Of a stretch of DNA of 32,797 nt, positions 24,120 through 32,386 are shown in pieces. Positions within the stretch are counted from its first letter, which is position 1; the number at the start of each line of letters is the position of its first letter. The position numbers and the translations under genes are program-made. Location: positions 8,257 to 41,053 of the forward strand of contig DYON01000003.1 of NCBI GenBank assembly GCA_020720525.1. The letters are read 5' to 3'. Source of the stretch: Acetofilamentum sp. Lineage in GTDB: Bacteria > Bacteroidota > Bacteroidia > Bacteroidales > DTU049. The notes under the pieces were generated by a model that was not told the origin of the DNA, made no database searches, and saw nothing but the letters and a program-made list of their open reading frames with translations.

Positions 24120-25406
24120 ATGAAAGTTGACGTTATTTTAGGCCTGCAGTGGGGCGACGAAGGGAAAGGAAAAATTGTGGATGCGCTTGCTCCGGCTTAC
24201 GATATTATAGCTCGTTTTCAAGGCGGACCCAATGCAGGGCATACCATTATTTTTAACGAACGAAAATTCGTTTTACATACCGTGCCTAGTGGTATTTTTC
24301 GACGCGAAATCACCAATGTGATTGGCAATGGTGTGGTTCTCGACCCAGTTATTTTTTGTAAAGAAATTGATGCAGTTGTCGATGCTGGTTTCAATCCGGT
24401 CGATAATCTGATTATTAGTGGCAATTGCCATCTCATAATGCCTTCGCATCGCTTGCTCGATGCCATTAGCGAGGCTGCAATGGGCGATCGCAAAATCGGA
24501 AGTACTCTAAAAGGCATTGGGCCAACCTATACCGATAAATATGCGCGCAAAGGACTTAGGGCTGGCGCAGTTGCTTTGCCCGATTTCGAAACTCAATACC
24601 AAATTCGCAAAGAGCAGCATTTCGACTATATTCGATTAACTGGCGCAGATACTTCCCAGTTTCGCTTCGATGGTTTGTCGTTCGACGAGTATGAGAAATT
24701 GTGGTTCGAAGCCATTGCGAAGTTGAAAAAATTTAGAATTGTTGCTACCGAAGTATTTCTCAACAATGCGCTCAAAGAAGGTAAGCGCGTTTTGTCCGAA
24801 GGTGCGCAGGGTACTTTGCTCGATATCGATTTTGGCTCCTATCCTTTTGTGACTTCTTCCAATACAACCACTGGTGGCGTTTGCACTGGACTTGGAATTG
24901 CTCCGCAACATGTCGGCAAGGTTTTTGGAATTTTCAAAGCCTATTGCACCAGGGTAGGGAATGGTCCATTTCCGACCGAACTCAACAACGATATGGGAGA
25001 GCTTATTCGCAAAAATGGAAATGAATTTGGTTCAACTACTGGTCGCCCACGCCGAACGGGTTGGCTCGATCTTCCTGCTTTGAGGTATGCAATTATGATT
25101 AATGGTGTTACCGATTTGGTGATGACCAAAGCCGATGTTCTCACAGGATTGGAAACCATACAATTGTGCAATGCGTATAAATGCGCTGATAAGGAGTATT
25201 CTATGCCCGAATTGGTAATCGAAAATTCATGTGAACCCATCAATCAGTCTATGAAGGGCTGGTCGGAAGATATTTCAAAAGTTGACTCTATCGACTCCTT
25301 GCCTTTAGAGATGAAGCAATATCTCAATTTCATTGAAATGGAAGTTGGTGTTGTGGTGTCTTGTGTTTCTACAGGCCCCGACAGAAATCAAATAATTAAA
25401 ATTTAG
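24120..25406 (+). CDS. purA: Adenylosuccinate synthetase
   Basis: Joins IMP and aspartate using GTP to make adenylosuccinate, the first committed step to AMP. 428 residues, the normal length. Key motifs: GLQWGDEGKGK with Asp13, GGPNAGHT with His41, GNGVVLDP, IGSTLKGIGPTYTDKYARKG, EGAQGTLLDIDFGSYPFVTSS and GRPRRTGWLDL. (p)ppGpp is a known inhibitor of this enzyme, a functional link with the nearby rel/spoT gene. It is the first of a closely packed group; the next gene starts 4 bp after its stop. Confidence 0.97.
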   Translation: MKVDVILGLQWGDEGKGKIVDALAPAYDIIARFQGGPNAGHTIIFNERKFVLHTVPSGIFRREITNVIGNGVVLDPVIFCKEIDAVVDAGFNPVDNLIISGNCHLIMPSHRLLDAISEAAMGDRKIGSTLKGIGPTYTDKYARKGLRAGAVALPDFETQYQIRKEQHFDYIRLTGADTSQFRFDGLSFDEYEKLWFEAIAKLKKFRIVATEVFLNNALKEGKRVLSEGAQGTLLDIDFGSYPFVTSSNTTTGGVCTGLGIAPQHVGKVFGIFKAYCTRVGNGPFPTELNNDMGELIRKNGNEFGSTTGRPRRTGWLDLPALRYAIMINGVTDLVMTKADVLTGLETIQLCNAYKCADKEYSMPELVIENSCEPINQSMKGWSEDISKVDSIDSLPLEMKQYLNFIEMEVGVVVSCVSTGPDRNQIIKI

Positions 25407-25410
25407 CATC

Positions 25411-26913
25411 ATGAAAAAAATATCGTTTTTTCTTGTTTTTTGCATTGGATTTATGTTTTGCACAATGGCGCAAATCCCTGTAAAAGAAAGTGATGTGCCC
25501 GATGCAGTGAAAGGCAAAATGGCAAATTTGTTTCCAGGCTTTTCGGGTGTTCAGTGGACAAAGCACAGCACCGATTTTCATGCATCTTTTGCCTACGACG
25601 ATGCAAAAGTGCTCGTGAAATTTACTGAAGCCGGCAAATGGTTGGTTTCCGAATCGGAATATCAACTCGATAAATTGCCTCGTTCGCTCCAGAAACATGT
25701 GGGGGCGAATTTTGCTCAATTTGAAATAGATAAATCGATAATGGTTGAAACAAAAGATGTTTCGGAATATAGAATTGAAATGACCGATTCGGTCACCAAG
25801 AAAAAAATGATTGCCTATTACGACATTTCTGGCAACTTTTCGCGCCAAGCCGATGCAAATGGAAACGATCAGAATCTCTCTCTCAACAACAACAACGATA
25901 AAGGACGCCATCCAGTGCACCCAAAAGAACTCCCTTCATCTGTGAATTCGTATATTATAATAAACTACCCAACCCATACCATTAAAGAGAGTTTCATCGT
26001 AAACAACGAAACTTATCAAAATGCTTATCTTGTCTTTTTGTCTAAAACCGACGAAACTGGCAGTGTTGAATTGTGGTTCGATTTTCAGGGTACGCTTATA
26101 AAAATTGGCGGGGAGCAACAACCCAATAATAACACCAATCCCAATAATAAGGCTGAGAAAGGCAATAAGAAAAATCTTCGTCAACCAGTTTCAGAAAGTA
26201 AAGTTCCTGCTATTGCGGTTCAATACTTTATTAAAAAAGAACCCAAAGCCGACGAGGTAAGGTGGGACACAATTGGCAAAGAATACGTGGTTTCTTATTA
26301 CAATGCAGCTCGCAGCATCGATTGTAGAATGCATTTCGACAGCCGTGGTACATTTGTAAAACAAGCTACTGTTTTAAGTCCTAAAAATCTGCATCCTCTC
26401 ATTCAGAGTTACCTCGATGAAAATTACTATGGGCTTGAAATAGAGTCGGCCGAAGCATTGGTGATGGCAGATAAGAAAAAATATACCTTGGTAAAATTGT
26501 TTAGCCCCAATTGGGCGAACGACCCAATGGTGTATCATCAGATTTATTTTTCCACCAGTGGTCGCCTCGAAAAAGAAGATCTTGCCAATTTTATTGATGG
26601 CGACGAAGCTTTCCGAAAGCAACAAAATGCCGAACGCGATCAGCAGTTCAACGAATACATCGATAGCGAAGATATTTCGATTGGCGAAAATTCAATTGTT
26701 GATGGGCAAATGATTACCTTTAAGGAGCTTCCTTCTAAAACCATTAAATACATTTCTGACAACTACGTTGGCTTTAAATTTGTTGAAGGCATTATTATAA
26801 GCGACGAAGATGCACTCAAATACAGTGTTATAATGAAGAAAGATGGCTTCAATGAGCGCAAACGATTGTTGTTCGACTTGAAAGGCAATTTCTTGAAAGA
26901 AGAAGATTTTTGA
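25411..26913 (+). CDS. Exported protein with several PepSY-like (BLIP-like) domains
   Basis: 500 residues beginning with a signal peptide (MKKISFFLVFCIGFMFCTMAQ). The rest reads as about four or five repeats of a PepSY-like fold of the type often named putative beta-lactamase-inhibitor-like in Bacteroidetes: an opening helix such as VPDAVKGKMANLFPGF or LPSKTIKYISDNYVGF, then strands ending in a YYDISGNFSRQ, WFDFQGTLIKI, HFDSRGTFVKQ or LFDLKGNFLKEED motif. A low-complexity Asn-rich linker (NNNTNPNNK) separates the second and third units. The function of these domains is unknown; a periplasmic binding or chaperone role is a guess. It lies 4 bp after purA and overlaps the next gene by 1 bp. Confidence 0.75.
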   Translation: MKKISFFLVFCIGFMFCTMAQIPVKESDVPDAVKGKMANLFPGFSGVQWTKHSTDFHASFAYDDAKVLVKFTEAGKWLVSESEYQLDKLPRSLQKHVGANFAQFEIDKSIMVETKDVSEYRIEMTDSVTKKKMIAYYDISGNFSRQADANGNDQNLSLNNNNDKGRHPVHPKELPSSVNSYIIINYPTHTIKESFIVNNETYQNAYLVFLSKTDETGSVELWFDFQGTLIKIGGEQQPNNNTNPNNKAEKGNKKNLRQPVSESKVPAIAVQYFIKKEPKADEVRWDTIGKEYVVSYYNAARSIDCRMHFDSRGTFVKQATVLSPKNLHPLIQSYLDENYYGLEIESAEALVMADKKKYTLVKLFSPNWANDPMVYHQIYFSTSGRLEKEDLANFIDGDEAFRKQQNAERDQQFNEYIDSEDISIGENSIVDGQMITFKELPSKTIKYISDNYVGFKFVEGIIISDEDALKYSVIMKKDGFNERKRLLFDLKGNFLKEEDF

Positions 26914-28499
26914 TGCATGCCTCTGCTGTTCGGTTCTTCTTTTTAGCCATTGCATTGATTTGTGCAAATTCTGTATTTGCTCAAGAGAAGAAAAAAATTC
27001 TTCTCAAGTCGGCCAACGAACTCGAATTTAATAAGCCTGTAAATCCCGACGTGCAAATTTTGCGCGGAAATGTGGTTTTTCAGCACGAAGAGTCGCTTAT
27101 GTATTGCGATAGTGCTTATTTGTATATTCATACAAATGCAATGGATGCTTTTGGAAATGTACATGTTAAAGTATCGGATACAACTCAGATTTATGGAGAA
27201 AAACTCCACTACGATGGCAACAAAAAAACGGCTGTCATGGAGAAAGATGTTCAGCTTATCGACAACAAAATTATTCTCAGAACCAACAAACTCACCTACG
27301 ATATAGGCAAAGGTGTTGGCTACTATCTCGATGGCGCTGTGATTGAAGACCCAAGCAATACTCTTGTGAGTAAACATGGCTACTATTATGCGGGTAGCAA
27401 AGAGTTTTTCTTTCGCCACGATGTGGTTGTTACTGGCAATAATTTCAAACTTACTTCGGATAGTTTGATGTACAATACCATCACCGAACAAGTCAATTTT
27501 TATGGCAATACGCATATTATTAGCGATAGCACCCACATTTTTTGCAACAGTGGTTGGTACAATACCAAAACCGATAGAACATTGCTTACCGATAGGGCTC
27601 GCATGATTAATGGTTCATCAGTACTTGAAGGCGACACATTGTATTACGACCGCCGCGTGGGCGAGGGAACAGCTACTCGCAATGTGGTGTTTCGCGATAC
27701 CCTTGAGAGCATTATGCTTCGCTCGGGGCTTGGCATTTTTCATCAAGCCGATAGTTCTATTCTTGCAACCGACAGCGCTGTTTTTATCACCTGGGATGCT
27801 TCCGATTCGCTTTATTTGCACGGCGATACTCTTTTTTCGCGAAAAGACACTCTTTTGGGTCGCGAAGTGAAGGTTTTTCATCACGTGAGATTTTTTCGCG
27901 CCGATATGCAAGGAGTGTGCGATTCGCTCTATTATTGCGAATCCGATTCGCTTATGCGGATGTATGTCGATCCTTGCTTATGGTCCGATTCTACTCAAAT
28001 GACAGCCGACTATATGCAGTTTCTCACCGATAAGGGTCATATTTTAGAATTGTTCATGCGAAACAATGCTTTTATTGCTTCGCACTACTCCGACAACGAC
28101 TACCAACAAGTGAAGGGCGATATGATGAAAGGGTATTTTGTCAACAACGAGCTGAATCTGATGAAAGTGTTTGGTAGCACTGAAACAATTTACTTCATTG
28201 AAGATGAAAATGGTGGAAAAACGGGAATCAACAAGTCGAAATCGACAGCCTTAGATATGCACTTCGAGGAAAAAGAAGTTACCGCTATCGATATGAATGG
28301 AAGCCCAATTGGGACTATTTATCCGCACCGCGAACTCTCGTCGGAGCAGCGCAAATTGAGTGGATTTTTGTGGCGTGGTCTTGTTAGACCGTTGAATCCC
28401 GAAGATGTGTTTCGCAACGATTCAAGCACTGGAAACAACCAAAACAGTGGACGTGGACGTGGTGGACAGTTCGAACAAAATAAAACTGCTCCCGAATAA
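26913..28499 (+). CDS. OstA/LptA-like periplasmic LPS-transport protein
   Basis: 528 residues from the ATG at 26913, which shares its A with the upstream TGA (TGATG), a sign of translational coupling; the ORF track's TTG is one codon earlier. The signal peptide is MHASAVRFFFLAIALICANSVFAQ. The body has successive LptA/OstA beta-jelly-roll repeats: LRGNVVFQHEESLMYCDSAY, AFGNVHVKVSDTTQIYGEKL, VTGNNFKLTSDSLMYN, NFYGNTHIISDSTHIFCNSG, VLEGDTLYYD. This is the large Bacteroidetes OstA-like family, thought to bridge lipopolysaccharide across the periplasm or shape LptD. The C-terminus is a Gly/Arg-rich tail (SGRGRGGQFEQ). No LptD, LptB or LptC neighbour is in the window. Confidence 0.85.
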   Translation: MHASAVRFFFLAIALICANSVFAQEKKKILLKSANELEFNKPVNPDVQILRGNVVFQHEESLMYCDSAYLYIHTNAMDAFGNVHVKVSDTTQIYGEKLHYDGNKKTAVMEKDVQLIDNKIILRTNKLTYDIGKGVGYYLDGAVIEDPSNTLVSKHGYYYAGSKEFFFRHDVVVTGNNFKLTSDSLMYNTITEQVNFYGNTHIISDSTHIFCNSGWYNTKTDRTLLTDRARMINGSSVLEGDTLYYDRRVGEGTATRNVVFRDTLESIMLRSGLGIFHQADSSILATDSAVFITWDASDSLYLHGDTLFSRKDTLLGREVKVFHHVRFFRADMQGVCDSLYYCESDSLMRMYVDPCLWSDSTQMTADYMQFLTDKGHILELFMRNNAFIASHYSDNDYQQVKGDMMKGYFVNNELNLMKVFGSTETIYFIEDENGGKTGINKSKSTALDMHFEEKEVTAIDMNGSPIGTIYPHRELSSEQRKLSGFLWRGLVRPLNPEDVFRNDSSTGNNQNSGRGRGGQFEQNKTAPE

Positions 28500-28516
28500 A
28501 AAAAATAGACTAAACT

Positions 28517-29335
28517 GTGCACGAAACTGTTCTGAAACCTATAAAGCGAAGCGGATTAAGGCATTTTTTTGCTCGGGAATTCTATACCTGCAAGCGCCGA
28601 ATAATATGGCTTGTTGGAAATACACGTTTTGCACAATCGGTTTCGCTTCGGCAATTGCCTTATGTTGTGTTCGAGCACAAGTCGGTTGTAATGCGACCTC
28701 TTAAAGATGTTGATATGCAATTGCAGCGAAACAAAAAAGTCAATTTGTCAATTGCTATAAAACCCATTCACCAAATTGTGATTGCTCCTGGCGAGACATT
28801 TTCGCTGTGGAAACTTGTTGGACGCCCTCGAAGCAGCAAAGGTTATCTCGAAGGACTGACCCTGTCGCGTGGGCAAATTTCAACAGGAGTTGGCGGTGGT
28901 TTGTGTCAGCTGGGCAATTTGCTGTTTTGGATTTTTATGAACAGTCCGCTTAGTATTGTTGAGCGTCACCGACATTCGTACGATGTGTTTCCCGATATTA
29001 ATCGCAAAGTTCCTTTTGGAGCAGGTGCAACTTTGGTTTACAACTATATCGACTTGCAAGTGAAGAATAACACCGAACAGCAATATCAGATTCTACTTTG
29101 GCTCGACGATGAATATCTCCATGGAAGCCTACTTTGCGAATCGCCACTGCTGAAAGAGTATCGCATCGAAGAAAAATACCACTTCTTTCGTCAAGAATCG
29201 TGGGGAGGATACTCCCGTCACAATCAAATTGCCCGCATTGAAACCGATTTGCAAACTCAAGTCGAAACCGAAACGTTTTGGGTCGAAAATCATGCATTGC
29301 TTATGTATAGGCCGTTTTTGAATACAACAAATTAG
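28517..29335 (+). CDS. VanW-family protein
   Basis: 272 residues starting at GTG, 17 bp after the OstA-like gene. The VanW domain is clear: IAPGETFSLWKLVGRP, TGVGGGLCQLGNLLFWIFMN at about 123, SIVERHRHSYDVFPD at about 148, then FGAGATLVYNYIDLQVKN. The N-terminal 60 residues are basic and contain no signal peptide, so a cytoplasmic or membrane-peripheral site is likely. VanW was first seen in vancomycin-resistance clusters but its biochemical role is not settled, and no other van-type gene is here. Neighbouring OstA and PepSY-like genes hint at envelope work, as an inference only. Confidence 0.9.
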   Translation: MHETVLKPIKRSGLRHFFAREFYTCKRRIIWLVGNTRFAQSVSLRQLPYVVFEHKSVVMRPLKDVDMQLQRNKKVNLSIAIKPIHQIVIAPGETFSLWKLVGRPRSSKGYLEGLTLSRGQISTGVGGGLCQLGNLLFWIFMNSPLSIVERHRHSYDVFPDINRKVPFGAGATLVYNYIDLQVKNNTEQQYQILLWLDDEYLHGSLLCESPLLKEYRIEEKYHFFRQESWGGYSRHNQIARIETDLQTQVETETFWVENHALLMYRPFLNTTN

Positions 29336-29360
29336 TGTTTTGAATTTTGTGAATTAATCG

Positions 29361-29440
29361 GTCTTTAGCCGACAGTAAACGGTTACAAATGCTTATAAGT
29401 GTTTATATCCGTTTATAAACGACTATAAACGTTTAATAAC
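29361..29440 (+). repeat. Phased array of about eight imperfect decamers upstream of ssb
   Basis: From 29361 the DNA divides into consecutive 10-bp units that nearly all begin with G and centre on TATAA: the best five (29391-29440) are GCTTATAAGT, GTTTATATCC, GTTTATAAAC, GACTATAAAC and GTTTAATAAC. The consensus GTTTATAAAC is itself a palindrome. The spacing equals one helical turn. It ends about 24 bp before the likely ssb -7 box, an operator-like position. Confidence 0.7.
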
Positions 29441-29463
29441 CGACTAAAATGGATGACGGTTGC

Positions 29464-29471
29464 GACCTTTG
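29464..29471 (+). promoter_or_regulatory. Weak -7 box for ssb
   Basis: GACCTTTG matches TAnnTTTG except for the first base. It lies 24 nt before the ATG. The imperfect box fits a promoter that needs help from a factor bound at the upstream decamers. Confidence 0.35.
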
Positions 29472-29495
29472 TTCTAACTTTTAAAAATCAAAATT

Positions 29496-29837
29496 ATGAA
29501 CAAGGTTGAATTAATTGGTCGAATTGGAAAAGCTCCTGAAATCAAAACAACAAAGAACGGAAACAAACTAGCCACGTTTTCGATAGCCATCAACGAAGGC
29601 TATTTGAATGGTTTTGGCGAATTCGTAAACAATACGAGCTGGCATCGCATTGTGCTCTGGGGCGAAGAAGTCGCCAAATACGAAGCATTGCTCAAAAGTG
29701 GTGCTCAATTGTATGTGAGTGGAAAACTCAACAACAATAGCTATACCGACAAAGAGGGCAATAAACGTACGGTTACCCAAATTATTGGTCAGCTAATCGA
29801 AGATAGGCCTAATGGCGTGTCGCAAGGAGCTGTTTGA
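29496..29837 (+). CDS. ssb: Short single-stranded DNA-binding protein without acidic tail
   Basis: 113 residues, nearly all one OB fold: MNKVELIGRIGKAPEIKTTKNGNKLATFSIAINE, NNTSWHRIVLWGEEVAKYEALLKSG, QLYVSGKLNNNSYTDKEGNKR and a final TQIIGQLIEDRPN strand. Standard bacterial SSB is about 150-180 residues and ends in a flexible tail with an acidic tip (DDDIPF in E. coli) that recruits replication and repair proteins. Here the chain stops at SQGAV, so the partner-binding tip is missing. It may be a second, specialised SSB, with a full-length copy elsewhere in the genome. No replication gene is next to it. Confidence 0.92.
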   Translation: MNKVELIGRIGKAPEIKTTKNGNKLATFSIAINEGYLNGFGEFVNNTSWHRIVLWGEEVAKYEALLKSGAQLYVSGKLNNNSYTDKEGNKRTVTQIIGQLIEDRPNGVSQGAV

Positions 29838-29857
29838 TAAAAATCTATCTAACAATT

Positions 29858-29908
29858 CTGCATTCGGGCCGATGTATGTTTGCCATTCAGCATTTACACC
29901 CGATGCAG
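29858..29908 (+). other. Long imperfect hairpin downstream of ssb
   Basis: CTGCATTCGGG pairs with CCCGATGCAG (one bulged T) around a loop of about 30 nt, followed by GTTGTTTTT. It may end the ssb transcript, but the loop is long for a normal terminator. The rest of the 185-bp gap up to the next gene contains only that gene's promoter. Confidence 0.35.
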
Positions 29909-30001
29909 GTTGTTTTTAAACTATTTCTTCACTCTGCACAACGCTTTTGTTGTTGTGGTTGTATGTAGCAACGTAGCAAAACCTATTTGGCGAAAAATGA
30001 T

Positions 30002-30009
30002 TATTTTTG
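30002..30009 (+). promoter_or_regulatory. -7 box for the 30023 lipoprotein
   Basis: TATTTTTG matches TAnnTTTG, 13 nt before the ATG at 30023. The ORF-track start at 29987 lies upstream of it and is therefore unlikely. Confidence 0.5.
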
Positions 30010-30022
30010 CAATAAAAATACA

Positions 30023-30496
30023 ATGAAAAATTTGTTTCTTATTTTAATAGTAATTGCTGCCATTGCTTTATCTTCTTGTGAGAAAGATAGCGACGGTACA
30101 CCAGTGATTATCAACCCCAATGCAGCAATGAATTGCCAAATTGATGGTCAGAGTTGGACTGCTTTTACACGTGTGACTACCAATACATCTGGCACTTTTG
30201 TTATCAATGGTAGTGCTCTTTCTAGCGATGCATTGAACATTACAATAGCTGGTGAAACTGTTGGAACTTACACTTTAGGCACTGCACAATTTGGTTTTTC
30301 CGGTTCTTATAGCCCAGTTGCATCTAATCCAGATAGCGCATACACTGCTTTGAATGGAACTGTTGTAATAACCGAATTGAATACTACAATGAAGAAGATT
30401 TCTGGTACATTTCAGTTCAACGCAATCAATGTTTTGAACAACAATCTAAACAAAGCTATTACAGACGGCGTTTTCACATCTTTGTCATACAATTAA
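30023..30496 (+). CDS. Small lipoprotein resembling the DUF6252 group
   Basis: 157 residues from the ATG at 30023 (MKNLFLILIVIAAIALSSCEKD). The lipobox LSSC puts the lipidated cysteine at residue 19, followed by an acidic EKDSDG stretch that fits a surface-export signal. The mature part has a short domain rich in beta strands: AAMNCQIDGQSWTAF, GTFVINGSALSSDALNITIAG, GTYTLG and a final KKISGTFQFNAIN, a pattern I associate with the DUF6252 lipoproteins of Bacteroidetes. Function unknown. It stands alone between ssb and the methyltransferase gene. Confidence 0.75.
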   Translation: MKNLFLILIVIAAIALSSCEKDSDGTPVIINPNAAMNCQIDGQSWTAFTRVTTNTSGTFVINGSALSSDALNITIAGETVGTYTLGTAQFGFSGSYSPVASNPDSAYTALNGTVVITELNTTMKKISGTFQFNAINVLNNNLNKAITDGVFTSLSYN

Positions 30497-30581
30497 GTCT
30501 TGTTTGTGTTTTTTCGAAATGTCTTGCCGAAAATTTGCTGTCTCAGTTTTTGTTCTTCGATGAGTAAGCGTAAATATTGCG

Positions 30582-30589
30582 TATTTTTG
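30582..30589 (+). promoter_or_regulatory. -7 box 4 nt from the start codon of the rlmL-like gene
   Basis: TATTTTTG matches TAnnTTTG and ends 4 nt before the ATG at 30594. With the usual spacing, transcription would start at or inside the ATG, which would make the mRNA leaderless. Confidence 0.5.
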
Positions 30590-30593
30590 CAGA

Positions 30594-31778
30594 ATGAATG
30601 ATCAGCTATACTCCTACACTTTCAAAACACTGTCTGGCCTTGAGCCTTTGCTAGAAAGAGAACTTATTGATGCCGGTGCCGAAGAAATTTCGCCTGTAAA
30701 ACGTGGTTTCTGCTTCAAGGGAAACGAAGAATTGATGTACAAACTCAATTACACTTCGCGCTACGGAATTCGACTTCTAATTGAAGTGTTGAGATTTGAA
30801 TTTACCAACAAGGAAGATTTTCTCAAACAAGTGAAAGCATTTGAGTGGGATACCTATATTTCTACCGACAAAACAATGGCTGTTGATGCTGTGGTTACCA
30901 CAAGTGAATTGTTTAAAAATAGTCATTTTGCCGAGCAACTCACCAAAGACGGTATTGTCGATTTTTTTCGAAATCGATATGGGTTGCGCCCAGCAGTCGA
31001 TAAGGAATTTCCTGATATGTTGGTAAATGCTTACATCAATGGGAATGTATGTGTAATGTCGGTAGATAGCTCTGGCGATTCGCTTCATAAGCGTGGATAT
31101 CGCATTGCAGCTCACGTAGCACCACTCAACGAAGTGCTGGCTGCAGGTATTGTTGGGCTTTCGGGTTGGAATATGGATTGCGATTTTGTAGATCCCATGT
31201 GTGGTTCGGGGACTATTCTTATTGAAGCAGCCATGCTTGCCAACAATATTCCTGCTGGCTTTTATCGTAAACGATATGGCTTTATGGGGTGGCAAACATT
31301 CAAACCTGCCATGTTCGAGCGCGTCAAAAAAGAAGCATCGGAGCAGGGAATCGAATTCGAACATCGCATTATTGGAATGGATAGGTCCGACGATTCGTTG
31401 CGCTCGGCTCAGCGAAATATTATTAATGCGAAGCTCAACAAAGATATTGAGCTTAAATCGGGCAATTTTTTCGAAATTGAACTCGACGAACCAAGTTTTT
31501 TGGTGTTCAATCCACCATACGATGCACGAATGCCGATTGAAAACAGTAGAGAATATTATGAGAAAATCGGCGATACAATCAAAAACAAGCTTAAAGGCTC
31601 AACAACCTGGATGATTGTGGGCAACGAAGACCTTTGGAAAAGCATTGGGCTAAAAACAAGTAAAAAAATTCCGTTGTTGAATGGGATGATTGAAAGCCGA
31701 CTTTTGTGTTTTGAATCTTATAGCGGAAGCAAGCGATATACCGAAAATCCAGAATTTACCAACGATGGCGAAGAATAA
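30594..31778 (+). CDS. THUMP-domain rRNA guanine-N2 methyltransferase, RlmL type
   Basis: 394 residues. The N-terminus (YSYTFKTLSGLEPLLERELIDAGAEEISPVKRGFCFKG) and following region form a THUMP-type RNA-binding domain. The C-terminal Rossmann domain binds S-adenosylmethionine: FVDPMCGSGTILIEAAMLA at about residue 199, GMDRSDDSLRSAQRNI, and the catalytic NPPY at 306. This is the layout of the first half of E. coli RlmL, which makes m2G2445 in 23S rRNA; the second (RlmK) half is absent, as in many Bacteroidetes. The exact target guanine is inferred from the family. Its 3' end overlaps the RNase H gene by 14 bp. Confidence 0.9.
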   Translation: MNDQLYSYTFKTLSGLEPLLERELIDAGAEEISPVKRGFCFKGNEELMYKLNYTSRYGIRLLIEVLRFEFTNKEDFLKQVKAFEWDTYISTDKTMAVDAVVTTSELFKNSHFAEQLTKDGIVDFFRNRYGLRPAVDKEFPDMLVNAYINGNVCVMSVDSSGDSLHKRGYRIAAHVAPLNEVLAAGIVGLSGWNMDCDFVDPMCGSGTILIEAAMLANNIPAGFYRKRYGFMGWQTFKPAMFERVKKEASEQGIEFEHRIIGMDRSDDSLRSAQRNIINAKLNKDIELKSGNFFEIELDEPSFLVFNPPYDARMPIENSREYYEKIGDTIKNKLKGSTTWMIVGNEDLWKSIGLKTSKKIPLLNGMIESRLLCFESYSGSKRYTENPEFTNDGEE

Positions 31779-32382
31779 TTTTTATGTTGTTTGGAGAGGC
31801 CATGCTACAGGCATTTATTCGTCGTGGGACGAATGCCGCCAGCAAATAGATGGATTCCCTGGCGCTCAATACAAAGGATATCCAACATTAGCCGCGGCCA
31901 AAGCTGCACAAAAAGAAGGCTATTCTATTACTCCCAAAAAAGCGGAACAACTTACTTCGTTCAATGGCGATACGAAGCCTGAACCATTAAGTATTTGTGT
32001 AGATGCCGCATGCAGCGGAAATCCTGGACCCATGGAATACCGTGGTGTGTGGATAGAAACCCGCGATGAGATTTTCCGACAAGGACCATTTGCGTATGCA
32101 AACAACAATGTTGGCGAATTTTTAGCCATTGTACATGGTCTAGCTTGGCTTGCCGAAAATAAAATGGACTTAATGCTGTATTCCGACTCGGTTACCGCTA
32201 TTTCGTGGGTTCGAAACCGAAAAGCCAAAACCGAACTGGTTGCAAAACCAAGCAACGAAAAAGTATTTCAGTTGATCAAACGCGCAGAAAATTGGCTGCA
32301 AAACAACCCAGTACATGCAAAAGTGCGCAAATGGGAAACTAAAATTTGGGGCGAAATTCCTGCCGATTTCGGCAGAAAATAA
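31765..32382 (+). CDS. rnhA: RNase H1 with N-terminal hybrid-binding (viroplasmin-like) domain
   Basis: 205 residues from the ATG at 31765; the ORF track extends 25 residues into the upstream gene without support. Residues 1-45 (NNFYVVWRGHATGIYSSWDE, GAQYKGYPTLAAAKAA) are the RNA:DNA hybrid-binding domain also known from caulimovirus viroplasmin. The catalytic domain has the four acidic residues of type I RNase H: Asp80 in DAACSGNPG, Glu118 in VGEFLAIV, Asp141 in YSDS and Asp201 in PADFG. It cuts the RNA strand of hybrids, removing R-loops and primers. It overlaps the methyltransferase gene by 14 bp and ends 4 bp from a convergent gene with no terminator between them. Confidence 0.93.
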   Translation: MAKNNFYVVWRGHATGIYSSWDECRQQIDGFPGAQYKGYPTLAAAKAAQKEGYSITPKKAEQLTSFNGDTKPEPLSICVDAACSGNPGPMEYRGVWIETRDEIFRQGPFAYANNNVGEFLAIVHGLAWLAENKMDLMLYSDSVTAISWVRNRKAKTELVAKPSNEKVFQLIKRAENWLQNNPVHAKVRKWETKIWGEIPADFGRK

Positions 32383-32386
32383 ATAA

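Noticed and set aside
29361-29440. Decamer array as a CRISPR or replication-origin iteron set
   Set aside because: Units are contiguous 10-mers without spacers, too short for CRISPR; no rep gene, DnaA-box cluster or origin-linked genes nearby.
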